64,000 bases of DNA from Harmonia axyridis (Eukaryota; Arthropoda; Insecta; Coleoptera; Coccinellidae), in contig NC_059502.1 of NCBI RefSeq assembly GCF_914767665.1, forward strand, positions 1,054,001-1,118,000, written 5' to 3'. Position numbers and translations under genes: made by a program. Below are positions 9,906 to 22,306 of the stretch, piece after piece. The notes under the pieces were generated by a model, which saw nothing but the letters and a program-made list of their open reading frames with translations, was not told where the DNA came from and made no database searches. Position 1 is the stretch's first letter. Each line of letters opens with the position of its first letter.

Positions 9906-11673
9906 TATATTAACTGTTATTTCATTTTGGTTGTATTGATATCAGAGAAAAATTGGGAATTGTTCCCATTTTGATTAATTGAATTAGATGGGATTTCAAA
10001 CTAAATATACGAAATGAATGGCTACGAGAACTTTTCGTATTAACGAACTTTTTCAATTTAAATTCAATTTATTTTCTTCGTTTCCAGTTCACAAATTGGC
10101 AACGGCGCATAATTGAGGAGTTGTACTTAAGATTTGTTTTAATTTCGATTTTCTCCGAGCCGCTTCGAATCCAAACAGAACAACATGAAGGAGATGTGCT
10201 GACTGCTCTCTACAATTTACGTTTATTGAAGCAGGTTCAGCTCCACTCTAAGTGGATGAACCTTATTACATTTGACTACGTCTGAACTTCAACGTCTTCC
10301 CTAGGATTCGAACTAAGAAGTCTATTACCTACGCTCCCCCCAACAATGTTTATCCTATGTGGGAAGATCTATGAAACGCAATTACAGGTTGAGTTCTCTA
10401 CTTTTCGAACTTTCCGCCAAATAGAGATTAATCAAACACTAATTTCGGTACAACAAACTGACGATTAGGCCTCTCTTAGACACAACAACCATTTCGCAGT
10501 AGAGAAAGACGCTACAACTCCGAGATTTGTCTAATTATCTCCGAAAAGATACAAAGTTTCGTTCTTGATATTTACGTATAACTCCGCTCATTTCGGTTCT
10601 CTTCTCCAAAGGGAGCCTTGCGGCCCACCAGCGCATTCGAAACGTGTAATCTCTCCTTCCAGAATTTATCTGCGAAGTTTTGCATCCAACTTCGCACTTC
10701 CGGACCATAAATCATCATTCGGAGTTTCAGTTCAACGGGGATTATTAATCTCTCACCTTTCTCGGGCACTTGGTATCGATCTGTACCGTTCTACAGGTCG
10801 CGGTGGCGGCGTCTTTGCGGGAACGTCGCTTTCTGGGAGGCTTATTGGAGGGATCGATTCCATTTATCATCGTCGAATCTTGCGGTCCCCGTTTTTCACG
10901 CCAATTATTGCAGGGTAGCGAGGACGGTACTCAATCATCTCCTTTCAATTTGGGGCTGTTCTAAGTCCCGAACGAAGTTAGAAGGAAAGATCACTGCCCG
11001 ATTGAAAATGAGGATCAGGAAAGAGACAACACTGTTGAATGAAAAATATAAAGAACTGGACACAAATGAATATCCTGATCTTCAGCATCTCAAAGTGTAA
11101 CTACCATATGAGACTCTTCAGCATTGTTAAGTATTGAAGAATTCAAATCAATTTCTTTTGAATTCTGTGTTCATATCTTATTACCATTAGAAAATGATGG
11201 TTTCGAAGTGTTACCACCATATAAGACTCTCCAGCGCTGTTAAGTATTGGAAAATTCAAATCAACTTCCTTTGAATTCCGTGTTCAGATCTTATAACCAT
11301 TAGAAATTTATGTTCTCGTAGGAGTATGGAACTGTAAGGAGCAACGTCATGAATAAAGGAAAACTTCGAGAAGTAATCAAATTTCATGCTCTCAATGGAG
11401 TTTTTTTGATTAGCAAGTAGTTGAATTGCAGTGATCACGGACTTCAAGATTGAATTGGGGAAAAACATGTTCGATTGTTTTGAAAATAAGACTAAGAGTT
11501 CCTTTCAGTGAATGCAAGTCAACATGAAAACTTTAAACGAACTTTTTAGTTATTTTGAGGTAGTCTACTTGGAGAATGAAGATAGTGGCTTTGAAGCAGT
11601 TGTTCCAGAATGAGGCCAGTTTTAATTTTTTGTTGATGCCCTGCTCAACAATGTCCAATGTTATCTTGTAAAG
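9906..11673. other. Unassigned, with a CpG-rich island
   Basis: Mixed sequence. The stretch 10565-10960 is GC/CpG-rich with a long open frame on each strand but no recognisable domain. Near 10300 a reverse-strand GTTCGAATCC resembles a tRNA B box, but I could not find a convincing A box. A short duplicated block (ATTAGAAA...AAATTCAAATCAA) occurs near 11140 and 11250. Confidence 0.4.
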
Positions 11674-11945
11674 TCTGACAACATCAATAAAACCTTTGCT
11701 GTAACTATCATTGGGGATTTGAATTGAATGAGCAGTTCTGGATATTTTTATAAAAAGTGATCAGCTGTTCCCATGTTTGATTTACAGTTCAGCAGTCCTA
11801 GAATGCCACAAAGCCAAACTCCTGGCATGCTAGACCTAGGACGTTTGAAAACCCTGCATCAATGAAACTAAACTTGATGCATAATCAATTAAAAACCCAC
11901 CTGGCGCAGATAACTGATGTTGCGATAGATAACCATATTGGCAAA
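11674..11945 (+). repeat. Tandem duplication, unit 1
   Basis: This unit is repeated at 11946-12413. Shared landmarks are CTGACAACA, GATTTGAA-TTGAATG, TTTACAGTTCAGCAGTCC, AAACCC-GCATCAATGAAACT and CTTGATGCATA. The two copies are clearly related but diverged. No ORF recognised. Confidence 0.65.
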
Positions 11946-12413
11946 TCTGACAACAGAGCCTTAGCTGTCACTATCATTAGCCCCGGTGCACACATCCGAC
12001 ATTTGCAGTTGCGACACCGTTGCGATGTCGTACGCTAGTGTGCATGCTCCCATTTGATTCTTTGTACCACAGCCCGCATGATGGCAGTTACGACGTCGCA
12101 ACTGCACGGCGGGTAGTGTGCATGTTCCCATTTGATTCTTTGTACCACAGGCCGCAAGTACGACACAGCAACGGTGTCGTAACTGAAAAAGTCGGATGTG
12201 TGCACCGGGCCTTAAGGATTTGAAGTTGAATGGGCAGTCCTGGATGTTTTTACAGAATGTGTTCAGCTGTTTCCATGTTTAATTTACAGTTCAGCAGTCC
12301 CACAATCATTCGGAGCCCTACGTCTGAAAACCCAGCATCAATGAAACTACACTTGATGCATAGTCAATTAAAAACCCGCATGGCGCAGCTAACTGATGCT
12401 GCGATACATAAAT
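11946..12413 (+). repeat. Tandem duplication, unit 2 (MITE-interrupted)
   Basis: Second copy of the 11674 unit, split at 11980 by the inserted Harbinger-type MITE. Removing the MITE and one TTA restores colinearity with unit 1, which dates the duplication before the MITE insertion. Confidence 0.65.
11980..12211. mobile_element. Harbinger-type MITE
   Basis: A 232-bp element with ~50-bp imperfect terminal inverted repeats (left GCCCCGGTGCACACATCCGA, right its complement starting GGCCCGGTGCACACATCCGA). It is flanked by TTA (11977-11979 and 12212-12214). A 3-bp TTA/TAA duplication and GGNCCGGTGCACACA termini fit PIF/Harbinger MITEs. Internally it holds a ~36-bp direct repeat (AGTGTGCATG-TCCCATTTGA..., at 12040 and 12115). 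Non-coding. Confidence 0.75.
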
Positions 12414-13099
12414 AACGGATCCACGTTCGAAACTTCGTCCGAACTATCACAAAAAAGCGCGATCGGACACGGCGCAGCGCAACTAGGCTGATTTATGTCC
12501 CGCTAATAATAATAGATGAAGAAGCAATTGCCGCTAAATCCAGGTCCGTATATCTGCTGCCAATCTGGACCCCAGGACGGCGCGCAGAGACCGATAAGTC
12601 AATGAATTTGAATAATTGAATGGGATCAGCTCTCGCAAATTGCCGAACGTGCATCATCAATTCGTGGGTAAATGATCGCCGGCAGTTTCGACAACGAATG
12701 GCAATCGTTTACAATAATAGCACCGGGCTCGATAGCGTTCATAAATGCCGAATTGTAATATTTTACGACGTCTGACTGGAACACGATAGTATAATAAGAT
12801 TGTTTCAGATGATCCCTATCGTAAAATCGAGTCGTTTTGTTGGTTAGGGTTCAGGTGAGTCGGAATAGTAGGGAGGTAAAGTGAATATGATAGGTTAAAA
12901 GGGACCAAATTGAGGATATACCTGTCTCTGAGTCAAAATCCTCTGTCTTGCAGGAAAAACCCTAGATTTCTGTGTGTGTAGGTGTATTTGTAGATTTAAT
13001 TAAGGTTTTATTGCATCGCAACCTTATAGTGTAGTGTACCTTCCAATAGAGCTTTTCTGGTCATTAGTCGTCATAGTCTACAGCTCGACTTTCAGTTCC
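12414..13099. other. Unassigned sequence
   Basis: GC-moderate sequence at 12430-12780, then AT-rich. No gene, RNA or repeat recognised. Confidence 0.4.
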
Positions 13100-13650
13100 A
13101 GAGTTCTAATGAACTCCAGTATCTGGGATGGCTTTAAGAAAGCAATGCGGAGTTTCGTCGTCCTCCCCACAGAATCTGCACTAGTTTTCTGCTAGGCTCA
13201 TTATCATTATCTGCTTCTGTGAGGCGGCAATGTCCTTTGAAGAATTCAGTGAGTTTTAGTATATTCTTGCTAAGATCTAGATACTTCTCAGATCTCGCAG
13301 TATCAAAGTTTCGAAGGAACTTTTTTGATTGTTCCAAACCAGGAAGATTCCACCAGAGTGTTCCTCTTTCGGTTTTTTACCCTCTTTCTTGTAGGTTCAT
13401 TAACTGATAACACAGGAAAGTTCTGGACCAATGAAAGTTGTTCGTGGTGGCCTCTTCATTTTCTCCAACTCCCGAGTGATCAAAAACTTAGACTAAGCAT
13501 GCCTTTATATTCCGGCCAATTTCGTCGAGATCCCTGCAGCAATTTAATATAATCTTAGAATCGGTGATACGTGGTCTCAATGCTTTGATTGCAGCCTGAC
13601 TGTCAGAATGTATCATAAATATATCATATTCCTTTGTCGGTTCATTTTCA
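13100..13650 (-). pseudogene. Non-LTR retrotransposon RNase H relic
   Basis: The minus strand reads EYDIFMIHSDSQAAIKALRP at about 13640-13570, the RNase H motif around a catalytic Asp in I/R1-type LINE ORF2 proteins. Then, after frameshifts, it reads DHSGVGENEEA (cf. HSGVxGNExAD) and KNILKLTEFFKGHCRL (cf. LTGHCRL) at 13290-13220. Multiple stops and shifts make it a dead 3' fragment. The reverse transcriptase itself was not found nearby. Confidence 0.6.
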
Positions 13651-14795
13651 GTTTGTAAGTACTCAAGGATATCTTGAAGAGAACCTCAATAAAACGCATA
13701 TTACAACGGTCATTCAGATTGCAATGAGAATCTTGAATTCGAATAACAAAATCTTCTTGCTGAGCTGGTAGTTCCGTAATACTTTGAAACACCTGGATAA
13801 AGACAACAACTGACGAGTGACAATGAACAAATCGATAAACTTGTGAAAAGAGCATCAAGGGTAACATCCGCTGAACCCTTCTCTAGGATTAGAATGAATC
13901 ATTTCAATGCAGCAGTATGGGAATTGGAGAAATCATGGATCTGCTGATGAGGCTCTAAAAGTATAAGTAGCTTCTGTACCGCATAACACTGCCGACAGAT
14001 AAAAATTAGTAGACTTGCTGAATTCGTCATGAAAACAGCAGAATACATCTATAAACTGGCCTGCTGGCCAGTTTATGCTAAAATCACAGTTGTCAGATCT
14101 TCTAATTTGGTGAACGATCCCTTTGGAAGTTGTTAGGCAGAATATATGTAGAACTAAAGGTCCAAATGGTTGTAATTCTGAAAGGCAGCATTCTCTTGAA
14201 CCTAATCTAACCTAAATCTTGAACATTCACCACTATTTCTTTAAGATTCACTTCAGATGGATTACAGCCCCTCATGTTCTTACAGATTTATTCTAGCATT
14301 GCCCAGAGTTTGTCCACCCTTCAACATAATCCAATTTCAGACATTCCCACCATAAATCGTACAACCCGATGGAGTATCTCAAACCGACGTCGACGTGAAA
14401 GTAACGAAGCTGTCGCGTCCGACAATAGGACACCTCCTCCTCCTCCTGGGGGAACATAAACTTTCGATCCTGAAGGAAGTTGGCTAGGGACGTCCGTCGG
14501 ACGGGTTTGGAAGTAACCCAAGAAATTCGGAGTTTGAACATTCGCCTCGACGTTCCGACATTTCAATGGGTCTATAATTGGACGAAGAATGCGTATTCTC
14601 GATGAGGCGTTACGGTCTGATCGCTATTCCGGCCGTGTTCGGGCGAAGAATTGGGACTTTTGCACAGTTGGAAGACGTTAGGGAGGCGACGAAAAAAAAA
14701 ATAGAGGACGATTTTACATCGTGGGTCTGGAAACAGGACTGCTTTTCAGCGAGAAAACGTAATTGAGTGTTGCTAAAAATCGTGAACGATTTGAT
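13651..14795. other. Unassigned sequence
   Basis: 13651-14210 may be further decayed LINE sequence but I cannot read motifs in it. 14270-14790 is GC-richer with overlapping open frames and no domain. Confidence 0.35.
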
Positions 14796-15014
14796 TGCGA
14801 TATACGGCCACAAATGTTGGAAAAAGTCATCGAAAATTGGACGTCCAGATTGGACTACATCCGAGCCAGCCGTGGCGGTCATATGCCAGAAATCATATTT
14901 AAAATGTAATGCCACAAGATTATCTTGCGGATAAATGAAATTCATGTCAATCGAATGATCCATCGTTGTTTTATTGCAATTTAAAGTTCTATAGCTCTAA
15001 AAAAAAACACCCTT
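14796..15014 (+). mobile_element. DD41D mariner-type element, copy 4 (3' fragment)
   Basis: Only the transposase C terminus (IRPQMLEKVIENW through GGHMPEIIFKM) and the right inverted repeat remain. The right end abuts TA at 15015. The left end is truncated within the ADIRPQ codons. Confidence 0.85.
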
Positions 15015-15089
15015 TATAAGCCACATCTGTGCGCTAAGCCTGAGAATTGTTGAGTGACAAGTTGAAGTGTGATTAGTCTTATATTCCGA

Positions 15090-15385
15090 TAACGATTTTT
15101 GGAGAGAAATTCAATTCTTTCCCAAATTTCGACTTCGAATTTCCTCAAAACCGTGAGCTCTACGAAGAATCGGTGAGCGGAGCCATAATTGAGGACCTCT
15201 GATTAGCCGAATTTCGATCTCACCTGAAAAATTTTTGTCCAAAAACTTTCGTAAAATTTTTCATTCCCTTAGAAAATTGAAAAAAAAATAAAAGTTTCCT
15301 CATGAGAATATTGTACCATTTTATTGATTGATTCGACTAGGTAGATCACGAAAATGCTTGCAGTTGGGCGATCAGTACAATATTT
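15090..15385 (-). repeat. Dispersed repeat family R
   Basis: The reverse complement is colinear with 46380-46680: ATTTTCGTGATCTA, CGAATCAATCAATA, ATGGTA, GAGGAAACTTTTA, then ACCGATTCTTCGTAGAGCTC and GAAATTTGGGAAA. The best-matching partner copy of the family. Non-coding. Confidence 0.6.
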
Positions 15386-15926
15386 TAGAAATTCTGAAAT
15401 TTTCGAAAAAATCTTACAAGAATTAAAAATTTATTCATTACGTTCCAAAACGAACGTAGCTTCCCAGCCAACGGGAAATATCCCCCACACGTTGTGCAAC
15501 CCCTAGCGTCATCAACATGGCGTTACTCTAAATCATCCCGCTCTTCGAATTAATTATTCCGCCCCAAGTTTAATAAATTTCCTGCCCCGAAAAGATCGTC
15601 CCCGTTTCTCTAACACCCCCTACCTACCCCCGAAAATCCTACGCGTTCCGTCTCGCGTACGAGCGTGATCCGACAGAGGGCGCTGAGGAGGGTTTCTCTA
15701 GCGCGGTCCTAATAAATGTAACCGACGGCTGCGGTACCGGCTGGACATATTCCCCGCATCGCGCTAATTAAATGAAATCCGGGAAATCGCAATACCGGGT
15801 TCATCGAAGGGGAATTAGTTTTCCCTTCTATCCGTTCCCCTTCTCCGCCTCTTCATATATCGGTTACGTAAGGAGGAAGCAGTGGCATAGCACAAAATGT
15901 TGGGGTTCTCTTTTTAGGATTATATA
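15386..15926. other. CpG-rich unassigned sequence
   Basis: 15460-15880 is GC/CpG-rich and free of recognised transposons. No ORF with a domain. Confidence 0.4.
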
Positions 15927-16850
15927 AAGAGTTTTTTTTTTAGAGCTATAGAACTTTAAATTGCATTAAAACAACGATGGATTATTCGATTGACATGAAT
16001 TTTATTTATCCGCAAGATAATCTTGTGGCATTACATTTTAGATATGATTTCTGGCATATGCCCGCCACGGCTGGCTCGGATAGTACGATCTGGACGTCCA
16101 ATTTTCGATGACTTTTTACAACATTTGTGGCCGTATATCGGCAATAACACGGCGAATGTTGTCTTCCAAATGGTCAACTGTTTGTGACTTATCCGCATAG
16201 ACCAATGACTTTACATAGCCCCACAGAAAGTAGTCTAGCGGTGTTAAATCACAAGATCTTGGAGGCCAATTTACAGGTCCAAAACGTGAAATTAGGCGGT
16301 CACCAAACGTGTCTTTCAATAAATCGATTGTGGCACGAGCTGTGTGACATGTTGCGCCGTCTTGTTGGAACCACAGCTCCTGGACATCATGGTTGTTCGA
16401 TTCAGAAATGAAAAAAATAGTAATCAGGGCTCTATACCGATCACCATCGACTGTAACGTTCTGGCCATCATCGTTTTTGAAGAAGTACCACCAGCCCATA
16501 AAACGCACCAAACAGTCAGTTTTTCTGGATGTAACAGTGTTTCGACACACACTTGATGATTAGCTTCACTCCAAATAAGCAGTTTTGTTTGTTGACGTAG
16601 CCATTCAACCAGAAGTGCGCTTCATCGCTAAACAAAATAAAATGGACTTAGTGCGCGATACGTATTGCGCACAGAACAATTATTTTCGAAATGAAATTGC
16701 ACTATTTGCAAGTGTTGTTCAGGCGTGAGTCTATTCATGATGAATTGCCAAACCAAACTGAGAACAGATCACTCAACAGCTGTTGAATCGGTCGCTATCT
16801 TGAACAGTAATGCCAACTTAAAGTAATATACCTCGAAAAAAAACACCCTT
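15927..16850 (-). mobile_element. DD41D mariner-type element, copy 5
   Basis: Both termini are present, at TA sites. It has the family internal deletion. The frame 16550 down to 16116 holds NDDGQNVTV, WFQQDGATCHTA and SCDLTPLDYFLWGYVK, so the second and third Asp are present. A further deletion removes the AGGIIGP segment (reads GWWYFFKNDDG), and an upstream shift separates it from the first Asp. Confidence 0.9.
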
Positions 16851-18011
16851 TATTAAAAATTATGTATTCAAATTTTCAAGATATCAAACTTCATTTTATA
16901 CCAAATTTGAAATGAGCAAAGAGGCAGTTTATAGTTTCGATAAACATTGTTAATAATAGTCAGATCACGAAAATAATTAAAAATAAACGAATACGGCGCA
17001 AAAGAGGTCCATCCAATCGAACGGTTCGACATGCATGTCAAATTGAAAGTGCCATAACGATGTCCATTTTTAATCTGTCCAGTCCCGTCACCATCCCATT
17101 TGTCCATTATCTTGTCGACGTCGACATAACAATATATATCGCATTTCACGTCAATTTCAAACAGAATTTATTCGACCGTGTGCAGTCGGGCTCTAGTTAC
17201 GAATAGAAATAAAACGTAATTCAAAACCTGTACATATTTACTTTTTCAACATCGCGGTAGCTGTTTCATTGTGTCAGAGACCGGTTTGCTCAACATTCAA
17301 AGACCGACGTTTTAGTTTTTCTTCCTGTTGATTTTCGAGAAAAAAATTCTACGCAATTTTATACTGCAGTTTATGTGTAGTCCTTCTTTAGATTACATAA
17401 CAAAGACAAACATTGCTGGATCAATTTTAATTCAGCTCGTGCGCAATATCAGAATAAATATGAAAAAAATCACGAAACAATTGAAGAATCAAATACCTAT
17501 GAATAAAGAAGAAATGTTATTCAGAAATTTTGACAATATAGGAACCGGATCTATCTGATCAACTTGGTCTTTCAGAAGAAAAATCGGCTGCTAACAAATA
17601 AACATTGGACCATGCTTTAATGGACTCAAGGTTAATCTCCTATTAATTATTCATTAACAAAGATTATTCAATTCTTTGTTTATAAACCAATACTTGTTAG
17701 ATATCTACAATGATTATTCATAAACTATAGTTGATAAACAATTGTTATAAACAAAGGCATATATTTGTAGACTACCTATCATTCAGTGAGAGTTCAGTAG
17801 AAGTCATAATTGATTCACAATATATCGACAGCGCGTATATTGAATTAATGAACGAATAAGTGATTCATTAATTGACCGGGGAAGATCGTAAGAATGCATA
17901 TGATGAGAAGATGAATGACAAGCATCACGTAGATAGAGAAACATATCAAAACATACAGTGGGAAGAGAAAGAGGAAACCAGGCAATTTATAAACAACATT
18001 GGAAGACCATT
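16851..18011. other. Unassigned AT-rich sequence
   Basis: No gene recognised. 17590-17860 has several short inverted AT-rich blocks. Open frames at 16868-17149 (minus) and 17328-17558 (plus) have no domain. Confidence 0.4.
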
Positions 18012-18556
18012 TTCTGCTTCAATATGAATAAATCTGCTGCTGAGGCTCATCGAATGCTCTCAAATACCTATGGTGAGGTCGCTATTGGTGAAAGAATGTG
18101 CCGAGAGTGGTTTCAACGCTTCAAGATAGGTGATTATGATGTCGAAGACCAGCATGGCGGTGGAAGAGAAAAGGTTTTCGAAGATGCAGAATTGGAGGCA
18201 TTACTTGATCAAGACTCGTCTCAAGCGCAAAAAGTATTGGCAGGATCATTGGGAGTGACGCAACAAGCCATTTCAAAACGCCTGAAAGTCATGGGAATGA
18301 TTCAGAAACAAGGTAATTGGGTGCCGTACGAGTTGAAGCTGAGAGATGTTGAACGGTGTTTGTTTGCTTGTAAACAGCTGCTTGCAAGGCGGAGTCGGAA
18401 GGAATTTCTGCCTCGCATTGTGACTAAAGATGAGAATCGAGTTCATTACGATAATCTCAAGCGCCATGCTTCCACGTCTACAGTCAAATCGAATATTTAA
18501 GGTTTCAATGTCATGCTCAGTATTTGGTGGGACCAGCTCGACGTAGTGTATTAGGG
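18012..18556 (+). pseudogene. Mariner transposase fragment, N-terminal half
   Basis: From the ATG at 18024 it reads MNKSAAEAHRMLSNTYGE, the helix-turn-helix region (REWFQRFKIGDYDVED), GVTQQAISKRLKVMGMIQKQ and IVTKDENRVHYDN. The last corresponds to the first catalytic Asp of a DD34D mariner transposase. A stop at 18498 interrupts NI*GFNVMLSIWWDQLDVVY and the copy ends at 18556. A short deletion removes the KSWG motif. Fragments of the same family lie at 31378, 37125, 38128 and 44470. Confidence 0.85.
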
Positions 18557-19481
18557 GTTATTTTCTGAAATACAGAATGAAGTTAGTTGCTTAGGTTGTT
18601 TTGTCTGAATTTCTTGGCAAATGATGATTATTTCGTTTGGATTATCTACGGTATATCGATAAACTGTGTTCAGTAACTTCATTTCAATTTGAATAAAATA
18701 AGCTTTGAAATGATCTACAATACATGTAATTTCAAACGCTGCAACTGCCAAAGTTTATCTTCGATACGAAACTAAAAGTGACTCTGAAACCTCGATAAAC
18801 GACTTCAAAGCGCCATCAAAAACCGATGCGCCACCCACAGTCGACACCGTTTGTCGGTTCTAGATCTCCCATCATGTTAACTCTAGAAATACAAATCTTC
18901 CTCACTCGAAACGAGCCAATTTCAATCCATCAAAGCCTAGACGAACGAAAGAATAAATCGGAAAGTCTCTAACCGCAATTTTTCACCTCTAACCTGAGAC
19001 CCCCAAAATAAAAAAAAAATTAATGAGCTACACAACGACAATACGGCGATAGGAGAAACGAGCTAACGTCTAGAGCTAAACGGAGCCGATGTATCTCTCT
19101 CTCCCGATAGAATTTATATAGCCCGGGCTATATTTACAAACCAGGGGACCGGAACCAGCGTCGAGCAAATACGCTGACACGTTAATCGGTTGTCGACATA
19201 ATGTATGTTTATAATTCTGGATTATTATATCAATTTATTCTCTCTGCGAGTCGGGTTTCTGCCAGCACGCGACCTAAAGATCTGGATACGGTTGGGGCAT
19301 GGACGTTAACGATATCGAATTGGGGGTTCTTTGTGTCTGGAATTGATAGGGGGGTGGTTTCATTGGGAAACTAGGGGAGGAAAGGTAATTTGGAGGAAGG
19401 AGTTCGGCTATTACAGATCAATCAAACTGATTTCGGAACGTCTTCGTTTATTGATTCTTGAGGTCATTTTCTGGAGATGTA
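18557..19481. other. Unassigned sequence
   Basis: No gene recognised. A 16-bp perfect palindrome (TATAGCCCGGGCTATA) lies near 19117-19132 in a GC-richer stretch. Confidence 0.4.
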
Positions 19482-20403
19482 AAGGGTGTTTTTTTTTAAA
19501 GCTATAGAACTTTAAATTGCAATAAAACAACGATGGATTATTCGATTGACATGAATTTTATTTATCCGCAAGTTATTCTTGTGGCATTACATTTTAAATA
19601 TGATTTCTGGCATATGACCGCCACGGCTGGCTCGGATGTAGTCCAATCTGGACGTCCAAGTTTCGATGACTTTTTCCAACATTTGTGGCCGTATATCGGC
19701 AATAACACGGCGAATGTTGTCTTCCAAATGGTCGAGGGTTTGTGGCTTATCCGCATAGACCAATGACTTTACATAGCCCCACAGAAAGTAGTCTAGCGGT
19801 GTTAAATCACAAGATCTTGGAGGTCAATTCACAGGTCCAAAACGTGAAATTAGGCGGTCACCAAACGTGTCTTTCAATAAATCGATTGTGGCACGAGCTG
19901 TGTGACATGTTGCGCCGTCTTGTTGGAACCACAGCTCCTGGACATCATTGTTGTTCAATTCAGGAATGAAAAAGTTAGTAATCATGGCTCTATACCGATC
20001 ACCATTGACTGTAACGTTCTGGCCATCATCGTTTTTGAAGAAGTAGGGACTAATGATTCCACCAGCCCATAAAGCGCACCAAACAGTCAGTTTTTCTGGA
20101 TGTAACGGTGTATCGACATACACTTGAGGATTGGCTTCACTCCAAATGCGGCAGTTTTGTTTGTTGACGTAGCCATTTAACCAGAAGTGCGCTTCATCGC
20201 TAAACAAAATAAAATGGACGTAGTGCGCGATACGTATTCCGCACAGAACCATTATTTTCGAAATGAAATTGCACTATTTGTAAGCGTTGTTCAGGCGTGA
20301 GTCTATTCATGATCAATTGCCAAACCAAACTTAGAATAAAGCACTTGACAGCTGTTAAATCGGTCGCCATCTTAAAGTTATATACCTCGAAAAAAACACC
20401 CGT
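19482..20403 (-). mobile_element. DD41D mariner-type element, copy 6
   Basis: Full-length deletion derivative between TA dinucleotides. The transposase frame runs 20252 to 19824 and contains FSDEAHFWLNGYVN and WFQQDGATCHTA. It stops at a TGG-to-TGA change just after GPVN; beyond it SCDLTPLDYFLWGYVK and the C terminus are readable to 19580. One of the better-preserved copies. Confidence 0.9.
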
Positions 20404-22306
20404 TATGATATTGTAAAAGTTAATAGGTCCATGATGGTAGGTATCACAGATTCAAATCGATAATGATGACCATATAAAAATCACGATCTATAAGATAACG
20501 CAAAGGTCACGAACGCCATTCGGTATTTCATATATCGCATTCTTCCGAATTGTATCCTTTTTCATCTCAGACAAAGTCCCTCGAAGTGCACAATATCGAT
20601 ACCGAAAAGGTTACGTATCTTTCTATCGAAAAGCCTTCCGGAATCACGGAGAGAAGAAATCAGCACAAAGCGGGAATTTCCGTATTCTTAGACATTCCAT
20701 TCGGCCAATCCGGATGAATAAAAGATGGAACGACAGCGGTGGTAGTCGGGGTTGCCGGTGCATTAGAATTTCCGATAAAACCAATTCGGCAGCGCGGCGC
20801 ACAATATCATCGATAAAAGATTTCGTTTTTGGTGCCGTTGGGAAATGCCGGGAAAATCAGTAGGTAATTTTCGCTTCGATTCTGGGATATCGGATGTCGT
20901 GCATCATTTAACCCGACTGTTGCTGTACGAAGATAATTTTGGAGAAACTGGAAGAATGTGTCGGCCTTGTTGTCGGTGACGTACTGTCCTACCCTTCAGT
21001 GGTATCGATTTTAGAGGATGATTGAATTCATTCATTTAATACAAAATTCTACAAATCATCAATACATTGACGTTCCCATAGAATGAAAATGTTACGCAAA
21101 AATTTGGTATAAAATAAAAGATTTTCTCTTGATGCATCCTACCCGAAGCCGCTGACAATCTATTTGAAATCATTTATAAGTTATTTCAAAATCCATTATT
21201 TTATTATGTAGCTTCTTCAGATTTCTTACATTTTGAATATCTAAACTTAATGATCGACAAATTTAATATATTGGATGGTTCAAAAGTCCAGGTCATATTT
21301 TCATAAAGTGATAGTTCTAGTTGAAATAAAAAGTTTTTCATTATATATGATTATTTCTGAGGCTTCTACACAGATAAGGGAAAATATTTTTTCTCTATGT
21401 TAAATTTCAATTTTATGCTTTTAATTAATTTGAAATTATTTTGAATTTGTAAAAATAATAGGAACATTCTCCAGTTCGAATCATTTTTTAGGATGATTTG
21501 TTTTTTTTAAATTTATTGGGAGTATTATTTGAAAAGTCATTGAATGAATTTTATTTAAGAATTGATGTGATTCATGCCCCAGTATGGTTCGATTCCTAAT
21601 CAAAGTCATGGAATAATAGTTTCGTATTGAATTGTTGATTTTCGATCACCTAATTTTTCAATACAGAACTCTTTTGCTAAGAGACTTGTTGTTTGTGAAA
21701 TGTTTTTCTCTGATTGACACAAAATAATATTAAGGTTCTGAGTACCATTATAACAAAACCTAGATGGTCAATGCTAACAGATTTTTTGCGTCAAAAATAG
21801 ATTGACACTGATTTGAAATACGTGCATTCCTACAAGATAGCCTAACACCAGATGTTGTAGATAACATTACAGAAAAATGTGTGACGTGAAGCTGTAATCT
21901 CTAGGAATAGAATTGTTAATTGGCCTCTTGGAAGTCGTGATTTAGAGTCTATGTATTTTTTTATGGCGACTTATGATGTTGGTGGTCTAAAGCGACAAAG
22001 CGTTGAATTTTGTGCAACTAACACCCAGCAGACGATATTCTTTCCATAATTATCAGAACAACTATAACAAGAAGGAATACAGGAAGAGGGTAAAAAACGC
22101 GTTTTTTGAAAGGCGCGATTTTATAAACCTTTTTTTGAACCGTTTGTTTCGAAAAGAGAAGAATGCAATTTTTAAACATTACCGAAGTTTTATGGTAAAA
22201 TTACTTAGTGTCCCAAAATAATGGTCAAAATCTATCAATCTATCAAATGCAGAAAAACTTTTGTGGGCCAATATATTTTCTGTGACGCTATATTTTGCAA
22301 CTTTTA
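20404..22306. other. Unassigned sequence
   Basis: 20450-20990 is mixed composition; 21000-22290 is strongly AT-rich. No gene, RNA or repeat recognised. Confidence 0.4.

Noticed and set aside
10290..10345. tRNA-derived SINE on the minus strand
   Set aside because: A B-box-like GTTCGAATCC is present but no convincing A box or clover-leaf.
10565..10964. Open frames in a CpG-rich stretch
   Set aside because: Several overlapping frames on both strands with Ser/Arg-rich, domain-free translations. Typical of high-GC chance frames.
19742..19969. Repeated 75-codon frame (AYPHRPMT...) antisense to DD41D copies
   Set aside because: It recurs opposite every copy and is the mirror of the conserved transposase sequence, not a separate gene.
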